The notes under the pieces were generated by a model. That model worked only from the letters and a program-made list of their open reading frames with translations. It searched no databases and was not told the origin of the DNA. Of a stretch of DNA of 64,000 bases, positions 33,564 through 44,518 are shown one piece after another; the stretch's first letter is position 1, and every line of letters begins with the position of its first letter. The stretch is from Theropithecus gelada (Eukaryota > Chordata > Mammalia > Primates > Cercopithecidae): the NCBI RefSeq assembly GCF_003255815.1, contig NC_037670.1, positions 53,283,171-53,347,170 on the forward strand, given 5' to 3'. Position numbers and translations under genes: made by a program.

Positions 33564-34580
33564 TTACATTTTGGCATGTTTTTGCAATGGCTGGCACCGG
33601 TTGTTCCTTTCCATGTTTAGTGCTTCCTTCAGGATCTCTTGTAGGGCAGGCCTGGTGGTGGCAAAATCTCTAAGCATTTGCTTGTCTGTAAAGGGTTTTA
33701 TTTCTCCTTCACTGATGAAACTTAGTTTGGCTGGATATGAAATTCTGGGTTGAAAATTCTTTTCTTTAAGAATGTTGAATATTGCCCCCCACTCTCTTCT
33801 GGCTTGTAGAGTTTCTGCCAAGAGATCTGCTATTAGTCTGATGGGCTTCCCTTTGTGGGTAACCTGACCTTTCTCTCTGGCTGCCCTTAACATTTTTTCC
33901 TTCATTTCAACTTTGGTGAATCTGACAATTATGTGTCTTGGAGTTGCTCTTCTCAAGGAGTATCTTTGTGGCATTCTTTGTATTTCCTGAATTTGAATGT
34001 TGGCTTGCCTTACTAGGTTGGGGAAGTTCTCCTGGATGATATCCTGAAGAGTGTTTTCCAACTTGGTTCCATTTTCCCCCTCACTTTCAGGCACACCAAT
34101 CAGACGTAGATTTGATCTTTTCACATAATCCCATATTTCTTGGAGGCTTTGTTCATTTCTTTTTCCTTTTTTTTCTCTAGACTTCTCTTCTCGCTTCATT
34201 TCATTCATTTGATCTTCAATCATTGATATTCTTTCTTCCAGTTGATCGAGTCAGTTACTGAAGCTTGTGCATTTGTCACATATTTCTCATGTCATGGTTT
34301 TTATCTCTGTCAGTTTGTTTATGGCCTTCTCTGCATTGATTATTCTAGTTATCCATTCTTCCATTCTTTTTTCAAGATTTTTAGTTTCTTTGCGCTGGGT
34401 ACATAGTTTCTCCTTTAGCTCTGAGAAGTTTGATTGACTGAAGCCTTCTCCTCTCAACTCATCAAAGTCATTCTCTGCCCAGCTTTGATCCGTTGCTGGC
34501 AATGAGCTGCATTCCTTTGGAGGGGGAGATGCACTCTGATTTTTTGAATTTCTAGCTTTTCTGCCCTGCTTTTTCCCCAT
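33564..34580 (-). pseudogene. L1 ORF1 with two in-frame stop codons
   Basis: ORF1p is the trimeric RNA-binding chaperone of LINE-1. On the minus strand the frame opens at 34580 with MGKKQGRKARNSKNQSASPP. It meets a TGA at 34287-34289 and a second TGA about 36 nt later, then continues in the same frame to its natural stop at 33564. The RRM and C-terminal domain text is retained, including QEIWDYVKR, LIGVPE, FPNLVRQANIQIQEIQR, PRHIIVRF and ETLQARREWG. The damage is therefore point mutation, not frameshift. Both stops probably arose from CGA codons. Confidence 0.92.
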
Positions 34581-35563
34581 CTTTGTGGTTTTATCTGCCT
34601 TTGGTCTTCGATGCTGGTGATGTACTGATGGGGTTTTGGTGCGGGTGTCCTTTCTGTTTGTTAGTTTTCCTTCTAACAGTCAGGACCCTCACCTGTAGGT
34701 CAGTTGGAGATTGCTTGAGGTCCACTCCAGACCCTGTTTGCCTGGGTATCAGCAGCAGAGGCTGCAGAAGATAGAATATTGCTGAATAGTGAGTGCTGCT
34801 GTCTGATTCTTGCTCTGAAAGCTTCGTCTCAGGGGTGTACCCCACCATGTGAGGTGTCGATCTGCACCTAGTGGGGGATGTCTCCCAGTTAGGCTACTCG
34901 GGTCAGGGACCCACTTGAGCAGGCAGTCTATCTGTTCTCAGATCTCAACCTCCGTGCTGGGAGATCCACTGCTCTCTTCAAAGCTGTCAGACAGCTGTCA
35001 GACTCCACCCAGAAGTGGAGAGTACAGAGACAGGCAGGCCTCCTTGAGCTGAGGTGAGCTCCACCCAGTTCAAGCTTCCCCCAGGCTTTGTTTACCTACT
35101 TAAGCCTCAGCAATGGCGGGTGCCCCTTCCCCAGTCTTGCTGCCACTTTGCAGTTAGATCTCAGACTGCTGTGCTAGCAATGAGGGAGGCTCCGTGGGCA
35201 TGGGACCTTCTGGGCCAGGTGTGGGATATAATCTCCTGGTGTGCCGTTTGCTAAGACCCTTGGTAAAGCACAGTATTAGGGTGGGAGTTACCCGATTTTC
35301 CAGGTGTTGTGTGTCTCAGTTTCCCTTGGCTAGGAAAAGGGATTACCTTCCCCCTTGCACTTCCCAGGTGAGGTGATGCCTTGCTCTGTTTCAGCTCTCG
35401 CTGGTCAGACTGCACCAGCTGACCAGCACCGATTGTCTGGTACTCCCCAGTGAGATGAACCCGGTACCTCAGTTGAAAATGCAGAAATCGCCCGTCTTAT
35501 GTGTCGCTCGCGCTGGGAGCTGGAGGCTGGAACTGTTCCTATTGGGCCATCTTGCTCCCCGCC
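34581..35563 (-). promoter_or_regulatory. L1 5' UTR with sense and antisense promoter regions
   Basis: The full 5' UTR of about 980 bp is present. The YY1-type motif CAAGATGGC lies near 35550 on the minus strand, where it positions L1 sense initiation. In primate L1s an antisense promoter sits roughly 400-600 bp into the UTR, which here would be about 34960-35160. It would transcribe toward increasing coordinates, in the same direction as SDK1. Activity of this copy cannot be judged from sequence alone. Confidence 0.6.
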
Positions 35564-36058
35564 TCATTCAAGACTTTTAATGATAACCTCTTCAAATATT
35601 TGAATGCCGCAATTGACAAGAAAGCCTTTGCCCAAGTAGGAAGGACAATTACTGGGAATTATTTATTGCTTTTTCCTAAGTTGAGAGAAATTTTTTTCTT
35701 ATCATTAACTAGAATTCAGATAATTAAGTCTCTTTAAATTATACTATAAGGGTACAGTGTTTCTTTATGTCAACAGTTCTTCATTTTATTTCTTTGACAA
35801 AAGTAATGAAGGGTTTTGTGATCATGTGAATGGATTTGGAATCTGATCAAATGTTTTTAGTATCAGGTATTTCAAAATAATGGGCATTTCTGTAGACCTA
35901 CCTACATGGATGCCGCTCTACCAGTCTTAATTATTTTTCTTTAGTGCTTAAACACTGACTTCCTTAGGATTATAAAATTGATCATGTCTCACAGTTTTTG
36001 ACACCATAATGTAGTTGAAATTTTGCTTTGAACCCATACATTTTACACGTACATGTTA

Positions 36059-36410
36059 GTATATGCCATGATCTAAATATTAGTGTCCCTCCAAAATGTA
36101 TGTTAAAATTATAGTCCCCAGGTGATGGTGTTAGTAGATAGTGCCTTTGAGGGGGATGATGAGATTTGGAGGGCTGGTTGGGTTTAGCGCCCTTATGAAA
36201 GAGACCTCTGAGAGCTAGCTAGTCCCTTCTGTCATGTGAGATTACAGTTAGAAGGCACCATCTCTAAGAAAATAGGTCCTCACCAGGCACTGAATCTGCC
36301 TCAATCTTGGCCATCCCAGCTTGCAGAACTGTGAGAAATAAATGTTTGTTGTTTATGTGCTACACAGTCTATGATATTTTTGTTATAGCAGCCTGAACTA
36401 AGATCGTATG
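36059..36410 (+). mobile_element. MLT1-type solo LTR (ERVL-MaLR), sense
   Basis: The LTR (36064-36405) opens TGCCATGATCTAAATATTAG and shows 'gtgtccctccaaaatgtatg', 'tgccatgtgag'-like 'gtcatgtgagattacag', 'ctcaccaggcactgaatctg', 'gcagaactgtgagaaataaa' and 'gttatagcagcctgaacta'. That is the MLT1 order, with its AATAAA. The flanks gtata (36059-36063) and gtatg (36406-36410) look like a 5-bp duplication with one change. Its right-hand 128 bp are the source of the inverted copy in the nearby L1. Confidence 0.85.
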
Positions 36411-36816
36411 CTTTTCACAGGCTCTTGCAGCGGTCTGTTGCATTCACTCAGGTGCTCAAAAATGTCATTTAAGAGGCCATTTTTGATACCAATAACCTCT
36501 GCTTTAACCAATCTTCAAAATGAGACCCCTTCACCAAAAGTAATAACAACAACAACGATGATAATAATGATGCATTGTTCACAGATTCTTGCAAAACTCT
36601 TTGGACAGCCAATGCATGTCAATTTGAAATTGCAATAGGAAATTTAAAAGTTTCCACTTTTGAATAATATTGTTTGAAGATGACAGGTCAGATGACCAGA
36701 GATGAACTTCATCTAGATCATTAAATCAAACAAGCTTCCACTGTGCACCAGGAGAACTGATGTTAGTAACAGCACTTGATGTGTAACGCGAGTCTGAATC
36801 TCTCAAAAGAAATTCT

Positions 36817-37126
36817 TGGGACAGGCATGGTGGCTCATTACCTGTAATCCCAACACTTTGGGAGGTTGCAGTGGGAGGATCACTTGAAGCCAAGGGCTTG
36901 AGACCAGCTTGGGCCACATAGTGAGACCCATCTCTACAAAAAATGCAAAAAATTAGCTGAGTGTGATGACTCACCTGTATGTGCAGCTACTCGGAAGGCT
37001 GAGTTGGGAGGATCGCCTGAGCCTGGGAGGTTGAGGCTGCTGCAATGGGCCATGATTGAACCATTGCATCTCAGCCTGGGCGACAGTGCAAGACCAGATC
37101 GCTAAAATAAAAATAAAAATAAAATA
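36817..37126 (+). mobile_element. AluJ-like, sense
   Basis: An old sense Alu with many substitutions ('agtgggaggatcacttgaag', 'catctctacaaaaaatgcaa', 'cctgagcctgggaggttgag'). The tail has become AAAAT units (37105-37126). Confidence 0.92.
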
Positions 37127-37974
37127 ACTTCTTTTGTCAAAAATGACATTCTGATTCCATATTTTTCACAAAGCAAGAAGCAAGTGGGACCATAGCATCT
37201 TGGATTTTATTAGATTTGCTATTCTGATAACATCACTTAATGAGGAATACAGTTCTATAGGCCGTGTTTTACCTAGAGACCTTCTCTGCGAATACAACAA
37301 TGGATTTCTTGATTCCAAGGCTCTTCAGATTGAATTTTGCTATAAATTGTTTATACCTTTTTACCATCATTGGTATCCAAAACTTTTAGTTTTTTTCTCT
37401 ATTATATATTCCAAAGTGTTTGTGTAAGCTTTGACCACTGCATTCCCAGCAGCTTGTCTGGTGTACGATAGATACTGTAGTGCTGCCACGCAGGTTGGTT
37501 CTTTAGGGTGACACAGCTGTCCCCAGTGCTGGCACATAGGCTGCCCAGCTCACAGCTGTGACCTTCACAGAGAACTGCCTGACCAAGGTGACACCCCTCC
37601 CATGGGTCCTCCTGTGGCTAATGGCTGGCTGCCATGGCCACAGGAAAGCCCAGTCCCCTTGCATCAGTTGAGGACAGCTTAAGACACCTCTAATGCCAGA
37701 GCTCCCCAGAGAATCAACCGAGGCCTCAGCTACTGCCGTCCTATCCTATAGAACAACTTCTCCTTCTGCCCAGTCCTGGTCTCCCCACTTCCTGGCAGAT
37801 GTCTCTAATGAGTCCTAATGAAACTTAAACTCCAAACTGTTCATGCCCAGAGTCTATGACTGGGGCAAACAATTGAAGACAGGTAATTTTTTTTTTTTTG
37901 TACCATAAATAATGTTCAAAGCATTGATTTTGAGGGATTCAAACTCATGCCATACACCAAGTGCCGTTACTCAC

Positions 37975-38430
37975 ATCAGCACTTATCAATCTTCAGTGGA
38001 AGCTTGTTTGATGTAATAATCTTCTAGACTGGGTGTCTCTGGGTCATTTGACCTGTCATCCATGCATCTTCTAACGGTATTATTCGAAAGTGGTACTTTT
38101 CTTATTTCCTGTGCTTCATTGGTCCCAAACATGTTGCTGACAGTTTCTAATGCACCCTGGCAAAATGAGAGATTCTGCAATTACAGGAGGAATTTTGGCT
38201 TTGACTGTTAAATGCAGGACATTGTAACTAGCTTCTTGTACTCAGTCTGATACAGTTGTGGCCCACTCATAAATACTCCCGCTTCTTACTGTGTAACTGC
38301 AGACCATTTTCTCAGTTCTGATCTTTTTCTGTGTGAGATCAATGCTTTAGGGAAAGGTGCTGGCATAATTTGCCTGACATCATTGCATCTTCTGATTCCT
38401 TTTTCATTAAATACGACATTGAGACAGAAG
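37975..38430 (-). pseudogene. Fossil hAT-superfamily transposase (ZBED5/FAM200-like)
   Basis: On the minus strand a 64-codon open frame (38180-37986) contains NMFGTNEAQEIRKV and, at 38093-38067, PLSNNTVRR. The latter is the hallmark '(V)PLSNNTVxRRI' block that precedes the catalytic region of hAT transposases and of the domesticated genes ZBED5, FAM200 and ZMYM6. Upstream, in a shifted frame, are IAESLILPG, corresponding to the 'KPHTIGEDLILPA' region, and MMSGKLCQHL, corresponding to the BED-finger-adjacent 'MKPSKLKRHL' region. Stops and frameshifts separate the blocks. I infer a very old autonomous Charlie-, Zaphod- or similar-type element. Confidence 0.68.
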
Positions 38431-39209
38431 AAGACAGGATTATTGGAAAATGCAAATCTGAGTTTGAGATCATTTTCATTATAATTTCCTGAGTAGCAAC
38501 TTTTTTTACTACTCTACTTGGTGCACTTGATGACTTTCTTTAATTAAAAAACGTTTCTTATTATGATGGGAAAATATCTCCATAAATATGCAGTAGTATT
38601 AAAAATATCAACATAAGTAATTTTACTAAACATGCATGTATTTAAATATAAAGGTATATAAAGTGGCCTGTAGGTCTTAATGGCTTCAAAAATTAACTTT
38701 TCAAAAAGTTTTGATTGCATACAACCTCAAGAATGTTTCAAAATAAACCAAGTTGAAAAATTCAAAAAACAAAGCTTGCATTAAGCAAAATAAGCAACAT
38801 TGACATTCCTTTTTATTTGATTGGACAATTAAAGTTCTGAAAAACTCATGAATATAAATGTCAGTGATGTCATCTCTGATCCAAAATATTTTGAAAAGTC
38901 ACTTATTTGAAGCTATAAAACCCTACAGTCCTCTTTACTGAGTTGATTTGATTATGTAACTTATTGTAACATCTTTAAAAATGTGTAAAAACAGTAATTT
39001 ATTTTGAGATTCCATCAAAAATCAGATCTTGCTGAATTTACATCATCACTAGCCAGGAACAAAGGGAAGGGGGTAGCGGGGAAGAAAATTTTAAAAATCG
39101 TTTTTATTTTAATAAGGAACACCTAATACCAGATAATAATTGTAAACATAATCATACATTTCACTTAGTCACATAGGTAAAAATACTAGTAAATTAATTG
39201 AATAAGAAG

Positions 39210-39640
39210 TGCCCCCACATGCTGAGCATGTTACTGAACCAAACTGGGTTCGTTTGCCCCTGCATGAGAGGAAGATGCTGAAGCACTGGGTTTTTGCAGC
39301 AAGAAAGCTTTATTGCAAGTCAGCTGGCGAGGAGCAGGAGGAAAGACTCAAATCCATCTCCCCATGCTGGGGGCTGTGCCGGGCTTTATAAGCATAAAAT
39401 AATGAGGCGTGATCTGATTGGATCTTGCAGTGGGGTAATAACAGAGCTCGATCTGATTGGATCCTGGCTCCAGCTTTGCAGTGTCCGTTTCTTAATTCAG
39501 TCCCTGCTCTTCTGCCTGAGCACTTAGGTTCCCCCACTGTGGTTGCACACTTGGTTCATCTGGGTGTGCTCAGGGTACATGGCCTTCAACATGGGGGTCC
39601 ATGGCAAGTGAAAAACAACTCACAACCTACTTACACACAA
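39210..39640 (-). mobile_element. ERV LTR-like block, antisense (first of two)
   Basis: Read on the minus strand it has CCAATCAGATC boxes repeated at about 39413-39423 and 39453-39463. It also has a TTATAAA TATA-like box near 39385 and an AATAAAGCTTTCTTGCTGC polyadenylation signal near 39300-39317. It ends ...CA at 39210. This is the U3-R-U5 layout of a class I ERV LTR. The family is not assigned and the 5' limit is approximate. No viral genes are attached. Confidence 0.6.
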
Positions 39641-39652
39641 GTCGAACCACAT

Positions 39653-40322
39653 TGTGAAGCGGCATCATTGTCTAGGATAATACCCAAAGTTTGTTGTCTC
39701 ACACTGAGGAAATCAAGGATGCAGACACACAAGGAGTGAGGTTAAAAGTGGAGGTTTAATAGGCGAAAGACAGAAGAGCTCTCTCCTGCAGAGGGGTCCA
39801 GAGTGGGTTTTTCCAGTCTGCCACAAAATGCAAAGGATTTTACAGATGAGCTAGAGGAGGCAATGTCTGATTTACATAGGGCATGAAAGATTGGTCAGAC
39901 CAGGTGTGCCATTTGCATAAGGCACAAAAAACTGGTTAGGACTAGATGTACCATTTGCATAGCATGCAAAAATCTAGCCACCCCCACCCTAATCTTTTAT
40001 TATGCAGATGGGTTATCTCCCTGGCTGGTGCCTTGTTGCCTGTGCTTTTACCGTACACATGGTGACAAAGAAAAGGGAAGATGGAGCCTCCATGTTGAAC
40101 GTGTCTGGCCCTCAGGTAGCCCTTTTCTGTTGGCACAGCTGCCGGCATTCACCCGTGCAAGCTTCTAGCTTGCTTATCTGTGTCTGCAGCTCAATTTTTC
40201 AGGCTGCTCTTTGTTAGAAAAGAAATTATTTGGGAGCTGCTTTTTATTAAAAGGGAAGCCTTGCCAGAGACTGTTTTACCCTCACTATCTGCCTAAATAA
40301 TTTCTTTATAGCCCCTGTATCA
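39653..40322 (-). mobile_element. ERV LTR-like block, antisense (second of two), with octamer motifs
   Basis: This block runs TG (39653) to CA (40321-40322). On the minus strand an ATTAAA signal is followed by 'cctccacttttaacctcact' and 'ccttgatttcctcagtgtg', resembling the R/U5 of class I LTRs. The U3 side has two partial repeats of about 42 bp, each containing an exact ATTTGCAT octamer (39911-39918 and 39953-39960). No matching flanking duplication was found, so the edges are tentative. Confidence 0.55.
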
Positions 40323-40539
40323 GTTGGTCCTGTGCCTGGTACAGACAAATTCACAGATGAGAAGCAACCTGCAAGTGAAATAAAACAGCTTGATAAGAGG
40401 GGTCTGTGGAGGTGTCAGGGAAGTGGAGTGTGGTTCAGCCACCCTGTGCCTCCCTGCAGCAGATCCTCTCAAGAGAGTTACCAGATTCAGAAAGTTTACA
40501 GGAACCACATGCTTAGTTTTGTTTTACTTTTCTTTTTTA

Positions 40540-41060
40540 TTTATATTTTATTTTTTTGGAGTACTTTCAGATTCATAGAACAATTGAGTAGAAAGTTCAA
40601 AGAATTTTGATGTACTCCCTGCCCAAGATGTACAAAGCCTCTCCCATTATCAGCATCCCCCACCAGAGTGGTACATTTCTTATGATCAGTGAACCTAACT
40701 TGATACATCATTACCCAAAATCCATAGTTTACATTAGGGTTCACGCTTGGCACTGTGCATTCTATGGGCTTTGAGAAGCATATGGTGACGTGTATCCCCC
40801 ATTATAGCCTACAGAAGTGTTTCCTTGCCCTCAAAACCCCCATGCTCCTCCTGTTCACCCCTCCTGACTGCCAACCCCCAGCAGCCACTGGTCTTTCTAC
40901 TGTCTCCATAGTTTGACCTTTTCCAAAATGCCATATATAGTTGGAATCACACAACACATGGCTTTTCCACAATGACTTCTTTCACTGAGTAATGTGCAAT
41001 GCATGTGTATAGTGAAAACACAGCATATGTATAGTGAAAACAGCATGAAATGTAATTTCA
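40540..41060 (-). mobile_element. Old L1 3'-UTR fragment, antisense
   Basis: The text 'agagtggtacatttcttatg', 'tgatacatcattacccaaaa', 'ccactggtctttctactgtc', 'tccatagtttgaccttttcc' and 'tatatagttggaatcacaca' follows the antisense 3' UTR of old L1M elements. It has no coding potential. Confidence 0.7.
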
Positions 41061-41376
41061 ACAGTTGCAATTGTTTTTTCTTTTTTTAGACAGAGTCTCA
41101 CTCTGTCACCAGGCTGGAGTGCAGTGATGCGATCTCGGCTCACTGCAACCTCCATCTCCCAGGTTCAAGTGATACTCCTGCCTCAACCTCCTGAGTAGCT
41201 GGGACTACAGGTGTGCGTCACCATGCCCAGCTAATTTTTGTGTTTTTAGTAGAGATAGGGTTTCACCATGTTGGCCAGGATGGTCTCTATCTCTTGACCT
41301 CATGATTCACCCACTGCAACCTCCCAAAGTGCTGGGATTACAGGCGTGAGCCACCGTGTCCAGCTGACAGTTGCAA
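41061..41376 (-). mobile_element. Alu (AluS-like), antisense
   Basis: A full antisense Alu (41071-41366) is flanked by exact 10-bp repeats acagttgcaa at 41061-41070 and 41367-41376. Its tail is a mixed T run with one C. Confidence 0.95.
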
Positions 41377-42330
41377 ATTTTTGAATGGCTGTAAACAGTG
41401 GTTTATGGCTATGAAGACTAACAGACATCAGTGTCTCTGGGCCCCTGTGTAACCCATCCGAGGCACAGTGAGAGACCACTGCACTGTCCTGCCTCCTTCC
41501 CTACCCACTCCCGGCAATCCCCTCTTCAGGTAGAAGAAACGGCTACTCTCTGATCCAGGTTTCACACATTTCCATGACAAATAAAACCCCTAGTGCCTGA
41601 AACTGCTCTTCTGGTTTCTCCTTTCACCTGTGATTATTCCCAGAGTGTCGGGGGCTTCAGGACAGAACACCTTGTCATTGGCTATGAGCATCAAGACAGA
41701 GTTGAATGAGCCTGCTCAGGCGGGTGCTCAGGTGGGGGGAATTATCCAGTGAAAAGATATTTTTCTGCTCAATGAAAACCAGAAAGGAGCATAACACCTG
41801 TCACGTTACCAGCCTGCCTCCAGGCCTGCCACTGGAGGCACAGCAAGAGCCTAATGCTAATCATCCAGGGAAGAAGTGTCCCTTGAGGCTTAGTCTGAGC
41901 AGCAGGAGGCCACGCTGCACACCAGAAACCCCTTTTGCCTTCACTTTTCTGCAGGATAGTTGGACTAAGCCCTTGTCTTTGTCTTAAGAAGGGGCAGGGT
42001 TATGTAACCCTCAATAATTAAGACCTTTCCAGCCATAACCACTCTTTTATTTTCAACACTGTCAAGAAGGATTTGCTGGCTGTAACTCTTTCTCACTTGA
42101 GGGCATTTTTAATTCCATTGTCCACAAATTCATGAGTCATTTCTGATGGCAATAATCAAGACAAAGAGAAGCCGAAGACCTGGGAATAAAAGCAAGCTTG
42201 GTGATTTTTTGAATTAAACTTAAGGTATTGAGAGAGAGGAAACTGAGGCTTTAGAACCTCCCTTGGCCTGTGACTGGGAAAGGAGAGTGTGTGCCCACAG
42301 GTCAGGCTCCGAATCAGACACCAGGGGACC

Positions 42331-42737
42331 CAGGTAGAGTGAGTGTCACAGTCAGGGACTCAGGTAGAGTGCGTGTCACAGCCAGGGGCCCAGGTAGAGT
42401 GAGTGTCACAGTCATGGACCCAGGTAGAGTGAGTGTCACAGCCAGGGGCCCAGGTAGAGTGAGTGTCACAGCCAGGGACCCAGATAGAGTGAGTGTCACA
42501 GCCAGGGGCTGAGGTAGAGTGAGTGTCACAGCCAGGGACCCAGGTAGAGTGAGTGTCACAGCCAGTGACCCAGATAGATTGAGTGTCACAGCCAGGGGCC
42601 CAGATAGAGTGAGTGTCACAGCCAGGGACTCAGGTAGAGTGAGTGTCACAGCCAGGGGCCCAGATAGAGTGAGTGTCACAGCCAGGGGCCCAGATAGAGT
42701 GAGTGTCACAGCCAGGGCTCTGGGGTAGAGTGAGTGT
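42331..42737. repeat. Minisatellite, 30-bp unit, 13.5 copies
   Basis: The unit is caggtagagtgagtgtcaca followed by g(c/t)cagggac(c/t) or a close variant. Thirteen full 30-bp units occupy 42331-42720 and a fourteenth decays by 42737. Substitutions are few (g/a at unit position 3, gccc/gact at the end). Because 30 is a multiple of three, both strands carry long repetitive open frames of up to 150 codons, which are not genes. Confidence 0.97.
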
Positions 42738-43187
42738 GAGAGCTCGTGATTTGAGGTAGCCCACATAATGAGAAGCGAGGGGAAAATGCCTTGGTAAATG
42801 GGTGAACTCAGTTAGGAGTTTGTTTCTCTGTAACCATGGTGTGCCCTGCAGAGGCACTGCCTCCAGGATACTGGACCAGAACTTGGTGTGAGGATTGTGC
42901 TGCAGCCAATCAAAGGTACAGAGGTCCTCTTGAATCTGCAGGAGACAGCTACTCATTTAAATTATGCAAATTTTTTTCTTGCATATGATCCTTGTAGCCT
43001 TATTTTAGAGAATTTAACAACATTTGATATTTGGTATTCTGGCATTCCAGAGTCAGTAATTGGGCTTCGTGAAATCCCGGAGCTAAACCTACCGAGAATG
43101 AGATGCCTTCCTCAACCCCACAGGTTGTAGGTTCTAAGAGAAAACGTCATAACAAATGTTGGTCTTTTCCCAGTAGCTCCTGATGTT

Positions 43188-43258
43188 TATTCTTTCTTTT
43201 CCCTTTTCTTCCTTTTTCTCCTTTCTCTTCTTTTGTTTCCTTTTCTTTCTTTCAGCAG
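43188..43258 (+). repeat. Polypyrimidine tract ending in CAG
   Basis: About 70 bp of T/C-only sequence end in ctttctttcagcag. It has the form of a strong 3' splice acceptor in the SDK1 direction, but no donor-bounded coding segment follows. I regard it as low-complexity sequence with cryptic-splice potential. Confidence 0.75.
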
Positions 43259-43259
43259 A

Positions 43260-43670
43260 GATTGTTCTAGTCATCTATTGCTGCCTGACTGACTATCCCA
43301 AAACTTGGAGATTAAAAGCAACACCTGTTTATATGTCATGATTTTGCGGGTCAGGAGTTGGAACAGGGCTTGGATATGTGACTGTCTGTGCCTCTCATTC
43401 AGTTGAGAAGATGGTTTCATGCACATGTTGGCGCTGTGGCTAGGAAGGCGGGAAGGCTGGCTCCCTGGGCTGTCCACTGGGGCAGCTGCCCCTGGCCTCA
43501 CCAGCCTGCAGCCTCAGGATCCCTACACTCCTATGGCTGCTCAGGGCTCCCGGCAAGCAGCAGAAGCTGCTGGTTTCTTAGGACCTGGGTCATATTATAT
43601 TGGTCAAGCAGTCTCAGAGCCTACATTGAAGGGTTTCAGACACAGACAACACACCTTCATGGGAAAAGTA
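43260..43670. mobile_element. Possible degraded MaLR-type LTR
   Basis: The segment 'gtcatctattgctgcctgac', 'atcccaaaacttggagatta', 'aaagcaacacctgtttatat' and 'tttgcgggtcaggagttgga' resembles the antisense end of MaLR/MLT LTRs ('...aaaacaacaaccatttatta...'). It is too decayed to classify. Confidence 0.35.
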
Positions 43671-43680
43671 TCAAAGAATA

Positions 43681-43992
43681 TGCAGCATTTTGCTTTGCTT
43701 TATTTTTTTAGGAACGGGGCCTTACTCTGTTGCTTGGAGTGCAGTGGCAGGATCATAGCTCACCATAACCTCAAACTCCTGGGCTTAAACCATCCTCCCA
43801 CCTCAGCCTCCCAAGTAGCTAGAACTACAGGTGCACACCACCATGCCTGGCTGATTTTTTACTTTTGTAGAGACAGAGTCTCACCCTGTTGCCCAGGCTG
43901 GTCTCAAACTCCTGGTCTCAAGCGATCCTCCCACACCAGACTCCCAAAGTGTAGGGATTACAGGCATCAGTCACCATGCCCTGCCTGCAGCA
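43681..43992 (-). mobile_element. AluJ-like, antisense
   Basis: The Alu body lies at 43691-43984 with duplicates tgcagcat at 43681-43688 and 43985-43992. The left monomer has lost several bases ('ctctgttgcttggagtgcag' lacks 'cccaggc'). Confidence 0.92.
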
Positions 43993-44474
43993 TGTTTGAA
44001 AAGTGAGATTTATTGTGGTTTCATAATTTACATACAGTAAAACTCACCCTTTCTAGTGTACAGTTATATATACATTTTCACAAACATCTTTAGCCCATAT
44101 TCACCAGCATAATGGAGATATGACTATTTCTGTCACCTCCTTCAAAAGTCTTTGTGCTTTTATATTCACCCCTTTACCCCTGCCCCAGCGCTTGGCAAAC
44201 ACTGCTGTTTTCTCTTCTTCTATCTTTGCCTAGTTCAGAACGTCATATAAATACAGCGTGCAGTGTGCAGTCTTCGGAATCTGGCTTCCTTCCCTTAGTG
44301 TCATGCATTTGAGATTCACCTGTGTTCATGTGTATGAGTATTTTGTCCTCTTCTACTACTGAGCAGCGTCCCATTCCATGGACACACTACAGTTTGTTTC
44401 CTATCCATTAGTTTAAAAACATCTAGGATGTTTGCAATTTGGGGTGATTATTAAAGCTGCTATGAATATCACAT

Positions 44475-44517
<43 letters not shown>
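44475..44517. repeat. (TTAG)n microsatellite
   Basis: About eleven perfect TTAG units abut the antisense Alu at 44519, from whose tail they must have arisen. Confidence 0.96.

Positions 44518-44518
<1 letters not shown>

Larger units (their letters stand above)
31855..35578 (-). mobile_element. L1PA-type LINE-1, antisense, with complete ends but a large internal deletion
   Basis: The 3' end (T-rich, 31870 on) and 5' end (near 35563) are both present. They are bounded by exact 15-bp duplications tcattcaagactttt at 31855-31869 and 35564-35578. The flank gives the canonical L1 endonuclease site TTTT/AA. On the minus strand the order is 5' UTR (35563-34581), ORF1 (34580-33564), the start of ORF2 (33500-32973), a 138-bp foreign insert (32835-32972), then the ORF2 tail and 3' UTR. 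About 2.5 kb of ORF2, including the whole reverse transcriptase, is missing. The 5' end keeps the CAAGATGGC YY1-type core. The ORF1 variant looks older than L1PA1-PA3. Confidence 0.93.

Noticed and set aside
42314..42766. 150-codon repetitive open frame on the minus strand (AVTLTLxGPL repeats) and the matching + strand frames
   Set aside because: They are translations of the 30-bp minisatellite. The period is a multiple of three, so frames stay open by chance, and no start, splice or homology supports a protein.
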